Of a stretch of 64,000 nt of DNA, positions 39,501 to 52,015 are shown piece by piece; positions within the stretch are counted from its first letter, which is position 1, and every line of letters begins with the position of its first letter. This stretch comes from Gymnorhina tibicen (lineage: Eukaryota; Chordata; Aves; Passeriformes; Artamidae): positions 206,797 through 270,796 of the forward strand of contig VXAZ01000995.1 in assembly GCA_013399875.1 (NCBI GenBank), read 5' to 3'. A program made the position numbers and the translations under genes. Below the pieces are notes generated by a model. It saw only the letters and a program-made list of their open reading frames with translations, was not told where the DNA came from and ran no database searches.

Positions 39501-39899
39501 GATTACTAAGTTTTGCTGCTGCATGTTTCTGTTGCTAGGTGTACCACTCATCTGCATGAAATATTTGTATTCCCTAAAAAATTTGCCTCAGAATTGTTCA
39601 AATAAAAAAGGATAGCAACTACTTACAAAGCTGTGGTAAAATGTAATTGGCAAATCAGACTGGAGTAATATCTTTCCTCATTTTTGTACAAATAGTTTTA
39701 ATTTAGCTTTTTGCTTTCTAAATTAGGCATGTGTATTTAAAAAAACAGCAACTAAAAATGAAAAAAATGGATTTGAATTGCCAAAAGAAGCCATTTAGTT
39801 GAAAAAATATTTGCCATATGAGTATCTTGAAAGAATATACCCTTCCACCACATTTAGCAGCAAAACAATATTTGTAAATCATCTTTAGTGTGGCAACAA

Positions 39900-39943
39900 T
39901 AACTATATGTTAATTATTATCAATAATAATTAACATATAGTTA
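39900..39943. repeat. Perfect 20-bp inverted repeat with 4-nt loop
   Basis: The arm TAACTATATGTTAATTATTA at 39900-39919 is the exact reverse complement of 39924-39943. The two are separated by TCAA. This is a potential cruciform or RNA hairpin, entirely AT-rich except for one G-C pair in the stem. Confidence 0.95.
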
Positions 39944-39960
39944 ATAATAATAATAATAAA
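39943..39960. repeat. (AAT)n microsatellite
   Basis: Six AAT units follow directly on the right arm of the inverted repeat. Confidence 0.9.
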
Positions 39961-41899
39961 CAAAGGACTGAAAACTTTTTTAAATGACTGTCTGAAAAAT
40001 ATGCAAGACAGCAAGTTCAGAACCTAAAGCTATAAATACGCAAGGGAATAGTTATTTAACATGTGCTGTAATTTGCACTATTTAAATCTAATATTAGAGC
40101 TGTGGCTTTTTTATGTCAAATCTGGAATGCTTCAGCAATGTTAGATAAAAATGGTTGTTTCTAACTTTGCTGAAATAGATTGTGCTGTATATTATAAGAA
40201 TTATAAGAATTATAAAAATGTAGATTTAATCCCTGTTAACTGAGATCTTTCTCATTATATGAGTAGGACATAGAAAAAATGTTTTCATTTCCTTACATTC
40301 AGTAAAGACAAACTATATTTAATTTTCTGTAATTATGTGCAAAGACTGGCAACAGGCAATAAATTTTGCCAAAAAGGATGATGTGCATTGACTTAACTCT
40401 CCCAGTTAATGGGTTTAGTCCAGTCTATTTTTTGTAACAGGGGAGGAAAAATTCAATATATAATTTTGTGTCATTTAGGGGAACCATGAATGTAGAATCA
40501 AGGGAAGGAAAGGGAAAAAATAATAACTGTTCAAATAATTTTAGCCTGAGAAGCAAATAGATTTGACTGCAGTGCCCAACCCCCCCTAACTGTATTTGTG
40601 TACACTGGTTCAGAGTTTAAGATTCAGATAACACTCAGTATTCAAATTTGTCATAAGCCATATGTGCAGGTGAGAAATTGCAACGTTTTGAACTGTTTAA
40701 AATTCATTTTATTTGAAACTGTGCTTCAAAACCAGAACAGTCCTGCTAACATTCTAAACGTCACTTGACTTTTTAATAGTATTGCTTGAGGTATTTTGAG
40801 CAGAGCTAATTTTAAAGTATAGGTAGTTAGCTAGAGTTTAGACCCCTTATCAGCTAAGCAACTTGTGTCACGTTTACATCAAACTTGATTACGATATTTG
40901 TTTTTAGTAGGAACTTACGTGCATATCATTGCTTAATTTTATTTTGCTTATAATTAGGATGGCACACATAGCACTCAAAAAGAGGAAAAAAGCGCAACAT
41001 TTTAAGTGTGTGCTTCTGTAACAGTGCTTTCTATTGATGTATTAGTGTATAAAAAGAATTGAGTACAGGGTAGGAAGGGACAGTACTAGTCTGCTGTTTT
41101 TATATAAGACATAAACCTAAGCCCATATTTCAGCACCCTGGGGTTTGCTTATTTCACTGTCTCATATTCTTGATGGCCAATTCTGGAGGTATTTGTGAAC
41201 CAAGAAAGTTTTGTGCTGAGGTCAGGTCTCAATGGGAAGCAGGGCTGCTGGGGTCTAGACAATCCCCATCCTGTCTATCTTCAGCATATTCTTTTCCCAC
41301 CCAGCTTGCTAAAAGTTTTACAAGCCAATTGTTTCCTACCCAGTGATGTACTTTGGAATAACCTTTAATTCAGCAGCCTGTCTTTATCAGCCCACAATGC
41401 TTTTTGTTCTCCACAAAAGCAAACTAGTGTTCGCTAACCCAAAAACTGTGGCAATATTGAGGAGAGAAACCAAGAAAAACAAAACTGATTAGGACAAGAT
41501 TTGCTTTCAGAGAACCTATTTCTGTCACAAGGGGATGGATAAATAAAATAATGTTTCAATAATTTATGCAGTGCGCACAGGGAAAACATTGGAAATGTGA
41601 AACAAAAACGACATGTAAAGAACAACTGAAGTTGATAACCGCTTTAATCAGCTCAGGTGATAATTCTAAAATAAATGGAATTATTGCTCCTGTTTTCAGC
41701 TCACGAATGGCATAAGACTTTTGGTTATTTATCCCCCTCCCAGAAGTTCACTGCAGTCTTGTTCTTCTCACTGCAATGTGGGACCAGATGAGGTGTGGCC
41801 ATGACCTAGATATGAACTCTCTCCTAGTCACCAAGGGGCAGCATGGGCTGGTGGTCAGCCTGAAGCTGGAGGAAACAGGCACCTGGCAGTCAGCTGTCA

Positions 41900-42035
41900 G
41901 CTCAAGACTCATTTTGGGAACACAGTTAAGTCAGTGCTTTACCTTCTCTGTGCCTCAGTTTACCTGCCTGTAAGAGAGGATTTATCTGTTCCCTTGGGGA
42001 AGCGTAAGGAATACAGAGATCATGCTCTGGCAACT
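41900..42035 (+). mobile_element. MIR-like (CORE-SINE) remnant
   Basis: CTTCTCTGTGCCTCAGTTTA followed by CCTGCCTGTAAGAGAGGATT at about 41943-41982 matches the recalled central core of MIR in sense orientation, where it reads CTCTGTGCCTCAGTTTCCTC and then a CATCTGTAAAATGGG-type segment. The upstream AGTTAAGTCAGTGCTTTACC also fits loosely. The tRNA-like 5' end and the 3' tail are not clearly seen. MIR-type elements are ancient in amniotes, so strong divergence is expected. Confidence 0.6.
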
Positions 42036-42974
42036 TTTAAACCATTGCTCTCCCTGCTGAGTGATGAGCACCTCTGCCTCCTTTTCTCTCCTTGAGCTCT
42101 GCGCATCTTGGCCACAACATTCGCCCTCATATTCCTATGTCAGCTCAATATAAAAAGAGAAGAAGTTGCTATGGCATCAACTTAGTGCTCACAGAGAAGG
42201 CAGAGAGCAGCAAGCAGGGCTGCCTGGAGCCCTGGAACTGGTGGGGCCGGGGCGGGAAGGCAGCCAGGAGGGCTCGGGGTGACACTGGGGACCCGCACCT
42301 GCAGTGGTGCAGCCACTCTGTGCAGGGGTTGGGGTCTGACAGTCCCTCAATACAAACCCTGAGTGCTGGGCTCTTGCAGGATTTTTGTGGAGACATGCTA
42401 TTGTTTTGCAAGAATTCTTTGTGCTGGCTGCTTGCTTTTGTTGGCCTGCTGAAGGCAGGGGCAGGTCACTTGTGTCACAACCTCAACACAGCGTGGAGGT
42501 GGGCAGTGGCAGTGGCAGCCGTGGGAGACTGGGGGCCCCATGTTGGCTTAGAAAGGTGAGGTCCCAAATGGCTGGGACTGGGAAGATGGTGGCATGTCAC
42601 TGAGTGAGACTGCTGAAGAAGTTGAATCCTCTTTTTCTCTCTCCCTCTGCTTCTCTTTCCCCTCCATTTCTGCCTGCCCCCCCTCCCACCAGCCCTTTGT
42701 CGACACTTGATCATTTACATCAAGTTGACATTCGCAGAGTTTACTCAGGGGTCTGTAATTGTATTCTTTCACCGGTTCTGCATTACCAACCATGAAAATG
42801 GAATCTTATCATCCCTGACCAATTTTTAATGTACAAAATGATTTGGCCGAGGTTCAAAGGGAGTCACAATTGAAATCAGGTGAATGATACATGTAGGGGT
42901 TTTTTTTTCAGTTTCTCCGTGCCTTGATTTGATTTTTCTCTTAGGCATACAGGGAGATGTATCTTATTTTTATA

Positions 42975-42989
42975 TGTGTGTGTGTGTGT
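42975..42989. repeat. (TG)n microsatellite
   Basis: Seven uninterrupted TG units on the plus strand. Confidence 0.95.
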
Positions 42990-43277
42990 ACAAGCTATAT
43001 AAATGCATGTATATACTCTGCACATATATTGATGCACTATCCACCTATCTACATTTTGTGTACATATCACTCAAATTTACCTATTTGCAATGCAATGGAT
43101 GACAATGAAGTTTGCTCTAATCCCTAAAAAGCAATCAAAGAATTGGAACAGGGTTAAAGCCTGCTGATAGTGCTCTGCGATTAATAGGACATTATTAAAT
43201 AGCCCCCCTCCTTCAGCTCCTCTTCCCTCCATCCCCCTCCCCCACCATCTTGCCAGATGAAAAGAGGCCTGGGAGAC

Positions 43278-43294
43278 TAAATAAATAAATAAAT
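43278..43294. repeat. (TAAA)n microsatellite
   Basis: Four TAAA units on the plus strand. Confidence 0.95.
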
Positions 43295-43559
43295 GAGGTT
43301 ACATTTACATTATAAAGAATAGGGAAGAAAACAATAGGGAATCCTCCTCACTGAAAAGCATACCATTTCCAAAGGGACAGAGTCCTCAAAGTATGAGGGG
43401 GCGAAGGGGAGTTCCTGCTCTCAAATATCATTAGAATGTTTTTTATCTTTTGGCAGTTTCATATTGTGAATAATACGGACATTTATAACTCAGTCAAGCT
43501 GCTTCTTTCAAGAGTAGAGTTCCTTAAGATCAAGGAATCTATCAACTTACATAGCTCCC

Positions 43560-43975
43560 TTAGCTATCTTATCTAAGTGCCTCACAAACAGGAATGTATT
43601 TATCCTCACAATCCCTGGGCAGAAGGAAAATGTTCTTGTCTCCATTTTATAGATTGAGGAGAGTGACAAAGAGATTCAGGGCCTCAAAACTGTTTTTCGA
43701 GGGCCTGGCTTGAGGCACCCCGGACTTTATACTTTTCCTCTTCTGTAGGAGCTGCTCCCTGTTTTCCTGCTCGGATGGTAGAGACCTTACCTGTATTGCT
43801 GAATGAAATGAATGGTTTCTGAAAACTATACTGAAGAAATGCCAGGTTTGACATTCCTGAGCCAGTGGACTTTTTTTAGGACAAGTGACTTCCTTGAGGT
43901 CATGCAGAGAGCAGGTGGCTATCCTGGGAACTGAACCTGGCCTTTTCCAATTACAGGATGCTGTTTCCTAAGACT
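43560..43975 (-). mobile_element. MIR-like remnant, apparently interrupted
   Basis: On the minus strand two parts of MIR can be read in the right order. The left part, about 43590-43665, carries TTTATCCTCACAATCC and TCCATTTTATAGATTGAGGA, the antisense of the 3' half of the MIR core. The right part, about 43881-43942, carries AAGTGACTTCCTTGAGGTCA, then a GGTGGC and a GGGAACTGAACCTGG segment, the antisense of the 5' half. About 190 bp of unrelated sequence separates them, which suggests a later insertion or local rearrangement. Identification is from memory of the consensus. Confidence 0.55.
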
Positions 43976-46533
43976 CTCGGTAAGAGAGGGAATCTGTACT
44001 TGGAATATTGAGAGAATCAACAGGAGGGGCTTTTTGGTAAATGCTCAGGATGGACATTGCTTTATCCATAACAAGTCTGTTGTGGGAATAGGAAAGATCT
44101 AGTCTTTTGTCACTGAGATATGTGCACATCTTCCACAAAGGCAAATTGTTAATGACAATAGAGCCAAAGTGGTTCCAAGAGCTCTTAGGGTTAATATTTG
44201 GCGATGGGACAATGACATAACTGGTGAGAAAGTATATCTTTGGTGGGGATTTGTAGTGTTGAAGTAACTGGTAAAACGTGCAGCATTCCAGGCTGCTGGT
44301 CTGGTGATGTCCAAGTCAAACGTCAGCTCTGGGAAAAAGATATAACCTGGAAGTGTGCCATGTGCTAAGAAGTAAACCTTGTGGCTGAATTCTCATAAGA
44401 TTAAGTGTGCTGTGTGCAATATCCATTTGTCTTAATTGGCAAGCTGAGCTATTTGATGTTCTTAAATAGATTTGCAATTTTAATCATATTTGGATTCTAG
44501 AGAAACTCGCCCTGAAATATTTGACCACCATTAAAAACAAATGGCTCCTTTAAGCAATCATCAGCTTCTCTAATTTTTGGTCAAACTTCAGAACTGAGAA
44601 GATTTCTGAAGCCAGTGTCCTCATGCCCTTTTTTTTTGCTGTGAAATAAGAAGTGTAAAACCTGTGCTTCTAAAAGTAGCTTTAATATAAACTGTGACCT
44701 TCTGATAAAAAATGTTATGGGAAAAATTACATATTTCCCTGTAAACTGTGTGTCTGATAATGGTGATTTTAATGGCAAAATATAGACACCTCTAAAAGTT
44801 CTCATTGAAGTGCTTCTTGCTCATTGCATACACCATTTCTCATCTCACTTATGTAGCTGTGATTTTATACTAAAGACTAGAGATTAGCCTGACCAGAACC
44901 AAATTCTTGTTCGTATCCCAGATGTATTCAGATAGTGTTTTGATGTTTCATGGTGAACAGTGATACTAAAAAGAATTTGCATACTCCCTCTGGAGTTGTT
45001 CTGGCAGGGTGGTTTTCCAGACGGGAGTCAACACATTGTACACACAACAACTCGGAAAATGCAGTTGTTTCTGTACTTCAGAAGTATCCAGTGACAGATC
45101 TAAAAATGTGATGATGGTTAAGCACTGGCTCAAAGATGACAAAAATCAAAGGAAGTTCTTCTATGCAACGCTTTGTTTCCATAGTCTGTGTTCTTGGAAA
45201 AGTGCATGTTAGTGACAGAAGTAGTGGGCTAAGCTACTCCTCTCATATATAAACCTTGTAATGAAAGAAATGAACAGACCTGCAATTGTAAATAAAGGTT
45301 TCCTTGATGCAAAGAGAAAGGCAATGTTTTGTAAGGAATGGGAAACAAAATAACAAGTAATTCCTCCTTGGCATTCTGGACAATGCTTGACATGATTGGT
45401 GATAGTCCTGAGAAACATGTTTGGGAACAGCTCTCTTTTTTCAAAGGAAAGCTTTGGATCTTGTTTATTTGTGGAGGGTAGGAAGCTCATAGAAACATGA
45501 TGGTGAAGCTATTTTAATGCTGTCTTCATGAAACTAAAATAATGTTATTTCTGTCCGGCAAAAAGAGTACCAGAAAACAAAGATATATACACTAAGATAC
45601 TGGGAAGGTGAGAAGTGTTCATTTTCTATATTCCTTAGCCTGGCACTGTGTATGGTATGGGACCTCACAGTGTCCACGTGTGCTGAAGTTTTGTTGAGCA
45701 TGTTACAGACAAGAAACAAACTTTACACATCGGCAAACTGGCCTTGACTTACTTCAACAAAATCATAGCCAGTAACCTGGGAAGCTGAAATCAAAGTGCT
45801 GCTGGTGGCTGTCAGGATGATGATGGGTCTGATTCTGCCAAAGGTGAGGTGGGTTGTGGATTCCTGAGGTGTTTGTACAAATATTTATTTAATTTGCTCT
45901 TGTATTCTGATATTTAATGATCTAAGTATGATTAAAGGCTTTAACTTTTTTTTGTTTATCCTGTGGTAGAAATCCTTGATATGACATAAAAAATATTAAC
46001 ACCAATTTCACTGTTTTAGGTATGATTTCAATGTAATAACTTCTTCATTTAGCTTTACTGTAAAAATGATTATGTATATAGCATATCATAACTCAAGATG
46101 GTCTTCTGGTTTTGGTCACAGTGATATAGAGAATAGTAATATATAGCCTTTGTTAAATAAGAATGAGATGAAAATTTATTACGGCTATAAGTATCATAAT
46201 GAATACAGTAAAGTCTGCTTTTAGCTGTTGATTTTTATTATTGTAGTATCACCTGTATCACAGGAGCATTCCTGACATTTGCCAGAGTTAGAAAGATTTA
46301 TCCTTGGGCTAAAGGGAAATGCCACAGGCAGAAACTGTGATAAATTGTGAGAGTTTTTCACAGTAGATTATTTAGAATTAATACTAAAAGAAAGGCAACT
46401 GTACAGAACCACTACACCCTCCAAAAATCAGTTCTGGAATCAAAACATCACGACTGAAACTACCTACTTAACCACTTTTATTTTAGTTTGGAGGAGCTGT
46501 GAGTGAAAAAGAGGAGCTTGTTAATGCAATCTC

Positions 46534-46548
46534 AAAAAAAAAAAAAAA
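46534..46548. repeat. A15 homopolymer
   Basis: Fifteen A residues on the plus strand with no recognisable retroposed body upstream. Confidence 0.9.
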
Positions 46549-49500
46549 GGCAGAATTGCAAGTAATTAAATTATCTCCTTTGGGATACCATAATTTCACA
46601 AGAGATGTGTTAATCTTTGGAGAAAAGGAAGCTTGAGAGTTATCCAGAAGGAAGTAATAAAACTCAAAGTAAAAGCTAGCACAAACATTCTGATGCAGCT
46701 GATGGAAAACAATTTCACAAAAATTGTTCTGTATATAAACCTAAATTTTTTGAATGCCATTCAGCATAGGAAGGTATCTAGAAATCAAAACTGATCAAAA
46801 ATTGAGTTTTATTTTCACAAAAGATATATCAACATAAGAACATCAAAACATAAAAGCATTGGGGAAATAAAACTTCCAGAAATGTTGCCTTTGCAAAAGG
46901 TAAAGTGTTTGATTTTTATATTTTCAATTATTTCATCGTTAAACTGCAGCTGCAGAGAATCTTACTAGAATTCCAGTTTGGATGTGTGATGGCTCAGTCA
47001 GCTCCACATATTGGGTTCACAGCTGAGTTTCATTTTCTGTGATGTAACTGCTTGGGGCTGTGCATACTTGCTTAGGGTTTTTGTGGAAGGATGAAAAAAA
47101 CATGGTTCTAACCCTGTTTCAGCTTCTTGCCTAAATCAGAATTGGAGCATGGATTGACTACAAAAGCATGAAGGCAAAGCAGCCCAGAAAAATGTAATCA
47201 AGGTAGGGAGTTAAATCTTACTTTTCTGTTTCTACAATGGAAAAATATCTACCCATTTGGGAAAAAACATAATAATTTTCCAAGAACATTTTAGGTATTC
47301 AAAAATTGCAGACCACATGTGGGCAATGTCAGAAAACATGAGTTGCAGTCAGAAATTCTGATATTCTTATCCACAGTCAGGTATAAAGTGTGTGGCTTCT
47401 CAACTTGTCTTTTTGAGGTGGTTCTGGTTGTGTATAGAAGCAGCCAGGACCTTAGGGAGGTTGTCCTTTCCATGCAGGCGGAACAGGTTTGGGCTGCATT
47501 CCTAGGGCAGCTGTATTTTATGCACTGGAGTAGGCAATTTCTTGCTGAGTTGAACCACACATATGTTACTTGCTATTGTCCATGAATAACTTAGGGAAAG
47601 CTGTTGTAAGTCTGTCTACTTCCTAATTCTTCCTTTTTCCTTCCTTCATGCTATTTGCACTGAGACTATTTAGTGCTATCATACATAGAATTCTCTTTGT
47701 CTAGGTTTACATAACATATTATTGGAATTTCATAGTATTTAGAAAAATATCTATTTGGGTAAGTATTAGAATAATTTCTAGTTTAAAATTTGGGATTTGG
47801 AAGTATTAATAAATAAACTGAGAAGCAATTGAGCATCTGTGAAATTGGAAGCAATTTTCTGGGACATGAGAGATGTGTATCAGAAAAGGGCTGTGGCCTG
47901 AGCCCCAAAACCCTTTACATGAAAAAAAGTCTGATTAAACAACTTGTAAATGTGTTATTGGATTTTGGCTTTCTATTGTCTCTCAAAGCCTTTTATCAAA
48001 TAGGCACATTTCTTAAATTAAATGACTTGTCCAGTGCCCAGAGCACTGGAGACCAGTCCCACTGCATCTCAGACCAAAGCTGACATTTTCTGGCCCTTGT
48101 TAGGTTTAAAAGTTTGCAGGCTTTAGTTACCTCTGTGCAAACCCTCTGCCACCAAGAAATCAATCCAGAAGACACTGGATTTTACCTCTGTGGAGCAGAA
48201 AGGACAATAGCTACATGCAGTGAGTAGTGTGCACTTACTGGCTTTTCTGAGTAGAACCAAGTCTGAAACACCCCAAGAGGCCACAGTTATGTGGAAGGGA
48301 AGCACTTCTTTCCTTCCAGCTTCCAGTCAAGCTTGGGTCTGCATGCCAAGAGTGTAACCTGTTGCTGCTTTTTATATTTTACTCACTATGTGAGACACTG
48401 TCAAGTCAATCTAATATCAAACCAGAGGTTTTGTAAATCAGTGATGTATGAAGCCTGGCAGCAATAGAAAAACATCCATGACATTAAAAAAAGTCTGGGG
48501 GAATCTTAATTTTAAAGAAGCAGCATTACTGTGCTTTGTTTGTTACTCAGACATCGCTGTATATTCATGTGTGAAAAAGAGGCAGGGAACCTGATTAGAA
48601 GGAGGCACAATCAATAAAAGTGAGATTGATCCTCCCTTCCTTCAGTCACTGAGTTACATACAAAAATTAAATAGAATGTGTACATGAGGAGATATGACTT
48701 TTTTGTGATAATCCTATGCCTTTTGAATAAAACTGAGATATTTCTTTTTTTCATTATATATAAATGAGATTACTAGTCTTTATGTTGTCATCTCTTTTCT
48801 TGAAAATATTTTCTACTCCTAGTGCATTTGCAAAATTCAAAACAATTTTTGGCCTCCAATTCTTTAGATTATTGAAGGCACTATTTGGAAAAGGAAGGAA
48901 CTGATCAGAACTTCTGTCTGGGGTTGATCAAGAAGGTTTAGAGGTCTTCCAGATATGTTCAGTGTTGCTGTTCAGTTAATCCTGAAACACCTTGCAAGTC
49001 AAAGCAGTAGCATCCAATAGATCAATGTGTGTGATGCTGGGGCCAAACTTTATGGATACATGTGATAAATACCTAGTTAAATAACAACTCTGTTAAGGAT
49101 CCATACTTGACTCTAGTGAGAAGCTTAATGTACTTTAGAAGAACTTGTACAGAACTGGAGTTCAGCTCTCTCACGGATAGAGCTGATTGCAGCCTTGGTT
49201 TAAAAAACACAGACTTTTAAGAACCCTTTCCCCTGACAGCTTCTTTCTAATTATCAAGCCCTTCCATTCTACTTTTACTGTCTCTTTCCTTCCAGACCAG
49301 TTTCCCAATCAGTCGTGTTCCTTTTCCGTTTACCAACTTTTTCTGTGAGCTCTATTGCTGCCTTGAAGCTACTCACTCTGCCTCCTTTTGAGAGGCCCAG
49401 GAAAAAATTGGATTTTTGCCTACTTTTGATTGCTTCAGGTGTATTAAAACAGTTGAAAACACAATGTTAAAATGGAAGGGTGGCCAACCAGAAAAACTTC

Positions 49501-49677
49501 CATTTAATCAAAGCATATGGAGAAAGGAACTTTGTTAAATACAACGGTGGCTGAATCTACTAGAGGCTCAAATACTTCTAGTAATTTTGCTTCTCAAGAT
49601 ACCTACTGCTTCCAAGGAGATGCACAAAGCTAGCTGCAATTTTATGGAATCCCACAAGTCAATTATTTTGATGACAT

Positions 49678-49721
49678 GCAGTAAATTATCTGGATTTTGC
49701 TGATACGCAGTAAATTATCTG
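49678..49721. repeat. 15-bp direct repeat, period 29
   Basis: GCAGTAAATTATCTG occurs at 49678-49692 and again at 49707-49721. The surrounding GAT-containing sequence is also partly repeated, so this is probably a local tandem duplication. Confidence 0.9.
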
Positions 49722-51466
49722 CGTTCACCAAATGTTGAGAGTTTAAAGACAGAGAGGTAGTGCTTTATGTTGTTCTCCCTGTTCCTGTCTCTATAAACTG
49801 CCTCAGTGTTTATCCAGAAAATGCAGACCTCTGTGGACAGTTCTTTGTTTGGAGTTTTAACACTTTTAAATAAACTCTTCCTATTAGTAGATCCTAGTGA
49901 CATCAGACTGCTGTAGCATGTTTAATTGAAAGTGGCAAGCAAACACTGTACAACTGCTTCTAAAATGCCTGGGAGCTGTTTGAAAGCTTTAACATGTCAG
50001 AGGGAGAAATGGCCTGGTTCTATCTCCCTTTCTTGAGGGAGGGGAGTGGGTGTTGAGAGGGAGAGAAAATTAACCTTTCTGTGCTCCAGAACTGCCTTGT
50101 CTATGTGTCTTTAGCCTTTGGTATACTACTAATTTTTGGAGTGGTTGAATTTCTGTGGATACCTCTTCTGTAATGCAATTATCTAACCAACCAACTACTT
50201 GCTAACTGACAGTGAATTTGTTCAGGTCCTATTTATTTGTAATTGGTTCTAAGAAGGTTTGGCTGTGCTAGTGCACTTGTTTGTGCTATCCAATAATGTA
50301 CTATGTGTGAGAGAGACCAAGAGACCAAGGTAATAGCCTTAGACACTTACACAAAATTAGGAAAGGGCACTCCCTATTGTCTGTACAGAGACCTAAATGG
50401 CAGCCTGGTGCCAGCAGTAAGGAGTGACATTTATAGCATCTAACAGTTAGAGAACCTTCAGATAAGCTACACTTGCATTTCCTGGTAGGAGTCCTTCTGG
50501 CAAGGAAGATCACCTTTAGTAGGTTAAGAAACTATTTCTTTTCAGTCTTTAATATAAAGGAACCATGAGTTTTGTCACTTTTAAGTACTTCTAAATGATA
50601 TTTAAACACTTAATTCAGAATATTGTTGGGGGATGCATGTAATAAATCAGTTTTCACCAAGAAAAAAGCCTGGTGAATAGAATTGTAGTCTACTCAAATT
50701 CATTGATCTCTTTTTACATCACATCTACTACTTTCAGGCTTTATCCTGCAGCTGATTAAATCTATTAGAGAGCTTGCTTACCTGCCTAAGTATTGTGGTT
50801 TTAGAATTTTGTGATGAGTCTGTAATTAATCCTGTGGTGTAGCTTTGGCAATTTTCCATACATTATTCCAAATGGCAAAAGATAGCAAGTTTACTATATG
50901 AGACTGTGGCTATTTAAGCACTTTTTAGCGTCCTGATACTGCAGGACTTATAGCATCATTTCATACAGAAATGATGGAGCTAAATATTCCTTTAGCCCTA
51001 CTGACATCAAATTAAAGCCTCTTTTTTCTGGGAGATAATTAGTTGATACCCCCATTGAAATTCTAATTTATTTTGCAAGAGAAGCCTATAATTGGACATT
51101 GTTCCCACCCAATACTGAGCACAAGTGGTTTTTTTTGTTCCAGCAGTACATGCCTCTTCTCAATGTAAAGTTATTGGTATTGCAGAGCAGCCTTTAATTT
51201 CTATCTAATATGTGGTCTTTTGTGGCCTGTGTGTGCAAAGCACTACTTCACAGTCCAGAGGTGAGACCACAACTACTACACCACAAACCATTCTGGGGCT
51301 GCAGTGTATGACCTGAGGGGTCAGTAAGTGGAGAATAATAGAGATGGAAAGGGGAAGATGGAGAGAATCACTTATAAAGAAAGAAGAGTAAAATAAATAT
51401 CTAGAAGGATTTGGAAACTGTAGGCAATGAGACAAGAAAATAACTGCCTGGCATATTCCAACAGGG

Positions 51467-52015
51467 ATTTATTGGGTTTGTGTGGCCAGCTTCTGGTAGT
51501 GGGGGGGGCTACAGGGCTGGCTTCTGTTGGAAGCTGTGAGCTGCTTCCCCCATGTCCAGGGCAGCCAATGCCAGCTGGACCCACCAGTGGCTGAGCCCAT
51601 CAGCTGATGTTGGTAGTGCCTCTCAGATTTAAGAAGAGGAGGAAGTTTCAGCACAACTGCAACTTCAGCAGTAGAGAGGAGTGAGAATATGTGAGAGGAA
51701 CAACTTTGCAGAGACTCAGGTCAGTGCAGAAGGAGAGCGAGGAGTTGCTCCAGGCATGGTGTAGACCACCAGGGGCAGCTTTGCCCCTGCAGCCCCTGGA
51801 GGACACAGGGGAGCAGAGATCCACCTGCAGCCCTTAGAGGAGCCCACACAGGAGCCCAGAGGAGGCTGTGACCCTGTAGGAAGCCTGTGCTGGATCAGGC
51901 TCCCTGTCTTAATCTTGACCAAGGAAACCTCTGTCCAGTTGGGGAGGGCAATGAGAGACCAGCTTTGGTGGACACCTGGCATCCAGCCAGGGTCAACCCA
52001 CCACAGAGGGATTGT
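51467..52015 (+). mobile_element. Dispersed avian repeat, probably ERV-derived
   Basis: The segment opens with TTTATTGGGTTTGTGTGGCC, then has a G8 run at 51501-51508 within GGTAGTGGGGGG and a CATGTCCAGGGCAGCCAATG segment. The right half repeats CCTGCAGCCCCTGGAGGAC and CCTGCAGCCCTTAGAGGAGC, followed by GAGGCTGTGACCCTGTAGGA and a GCCTGTGCTGGATCAGGCTCC-type stretch. I recall this string of motifs from a common dispersed repeat of bird genomes, usually grouped with endogenous retrovirus LTR or leader sequence, but I cannot name the family safely. It is more GC-rich than its flanks and ends abruptly near 52015. Minus-strand frames across it are chance. Confidence 0.6.

Larger units (their letters stand above)
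39501..41899. other. Unique AT-rich non-coding sequence
   Basis: This is very AT-rich, with no gene seen. It contains the perfect inverted repeat at 39900-39943 with its AAT run, and a short triple repeat of the type ATTATAAGA near 40193-40215. Confidence 0.6.
42036..43559. other. Non-coding sequence, GC-richer left half, regulatory look on right
   Basis: At 42180-42620 the GC content rises. The longest unambiguous frame in the window (155 codons, plus strand, 42092-42559) lies here, but it has no recognisable family and simple G-rich translation products. From about 42700 to 43500 the sequence has isolated CpGs, a short inverted repeat (ACTTGAT ... ATCAAGT at 42705-42725) and few repeats. 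It could be a conserved non-coding element. A (TG)n run is at 42975-42989 and a (TAAA)n run at 43278-43294. Confidence 0.4.
43976..51466. other. Unique AT-rich non-coding sequence, no gene seen
   Basis: No gene or sizeable transposon was recognised in this 7.5-kb stretch. An A15 run is at 46534-46548 and a 29-bp spaced duplication at 49678-49721. The part at 50740-51120 is AT-rich with several TAAT and ATTA motifs and few repeats, so it may be conserved non-coding DNA, but nothing proves it. Confidence 0.55.

Noticed and set aside
42092..42559. 155-codon plus-strand frame
   Set aside because: It is in a GC-richer pocket with no recognisable domain, no convincing start context and no splice structure. 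Most likely chance.
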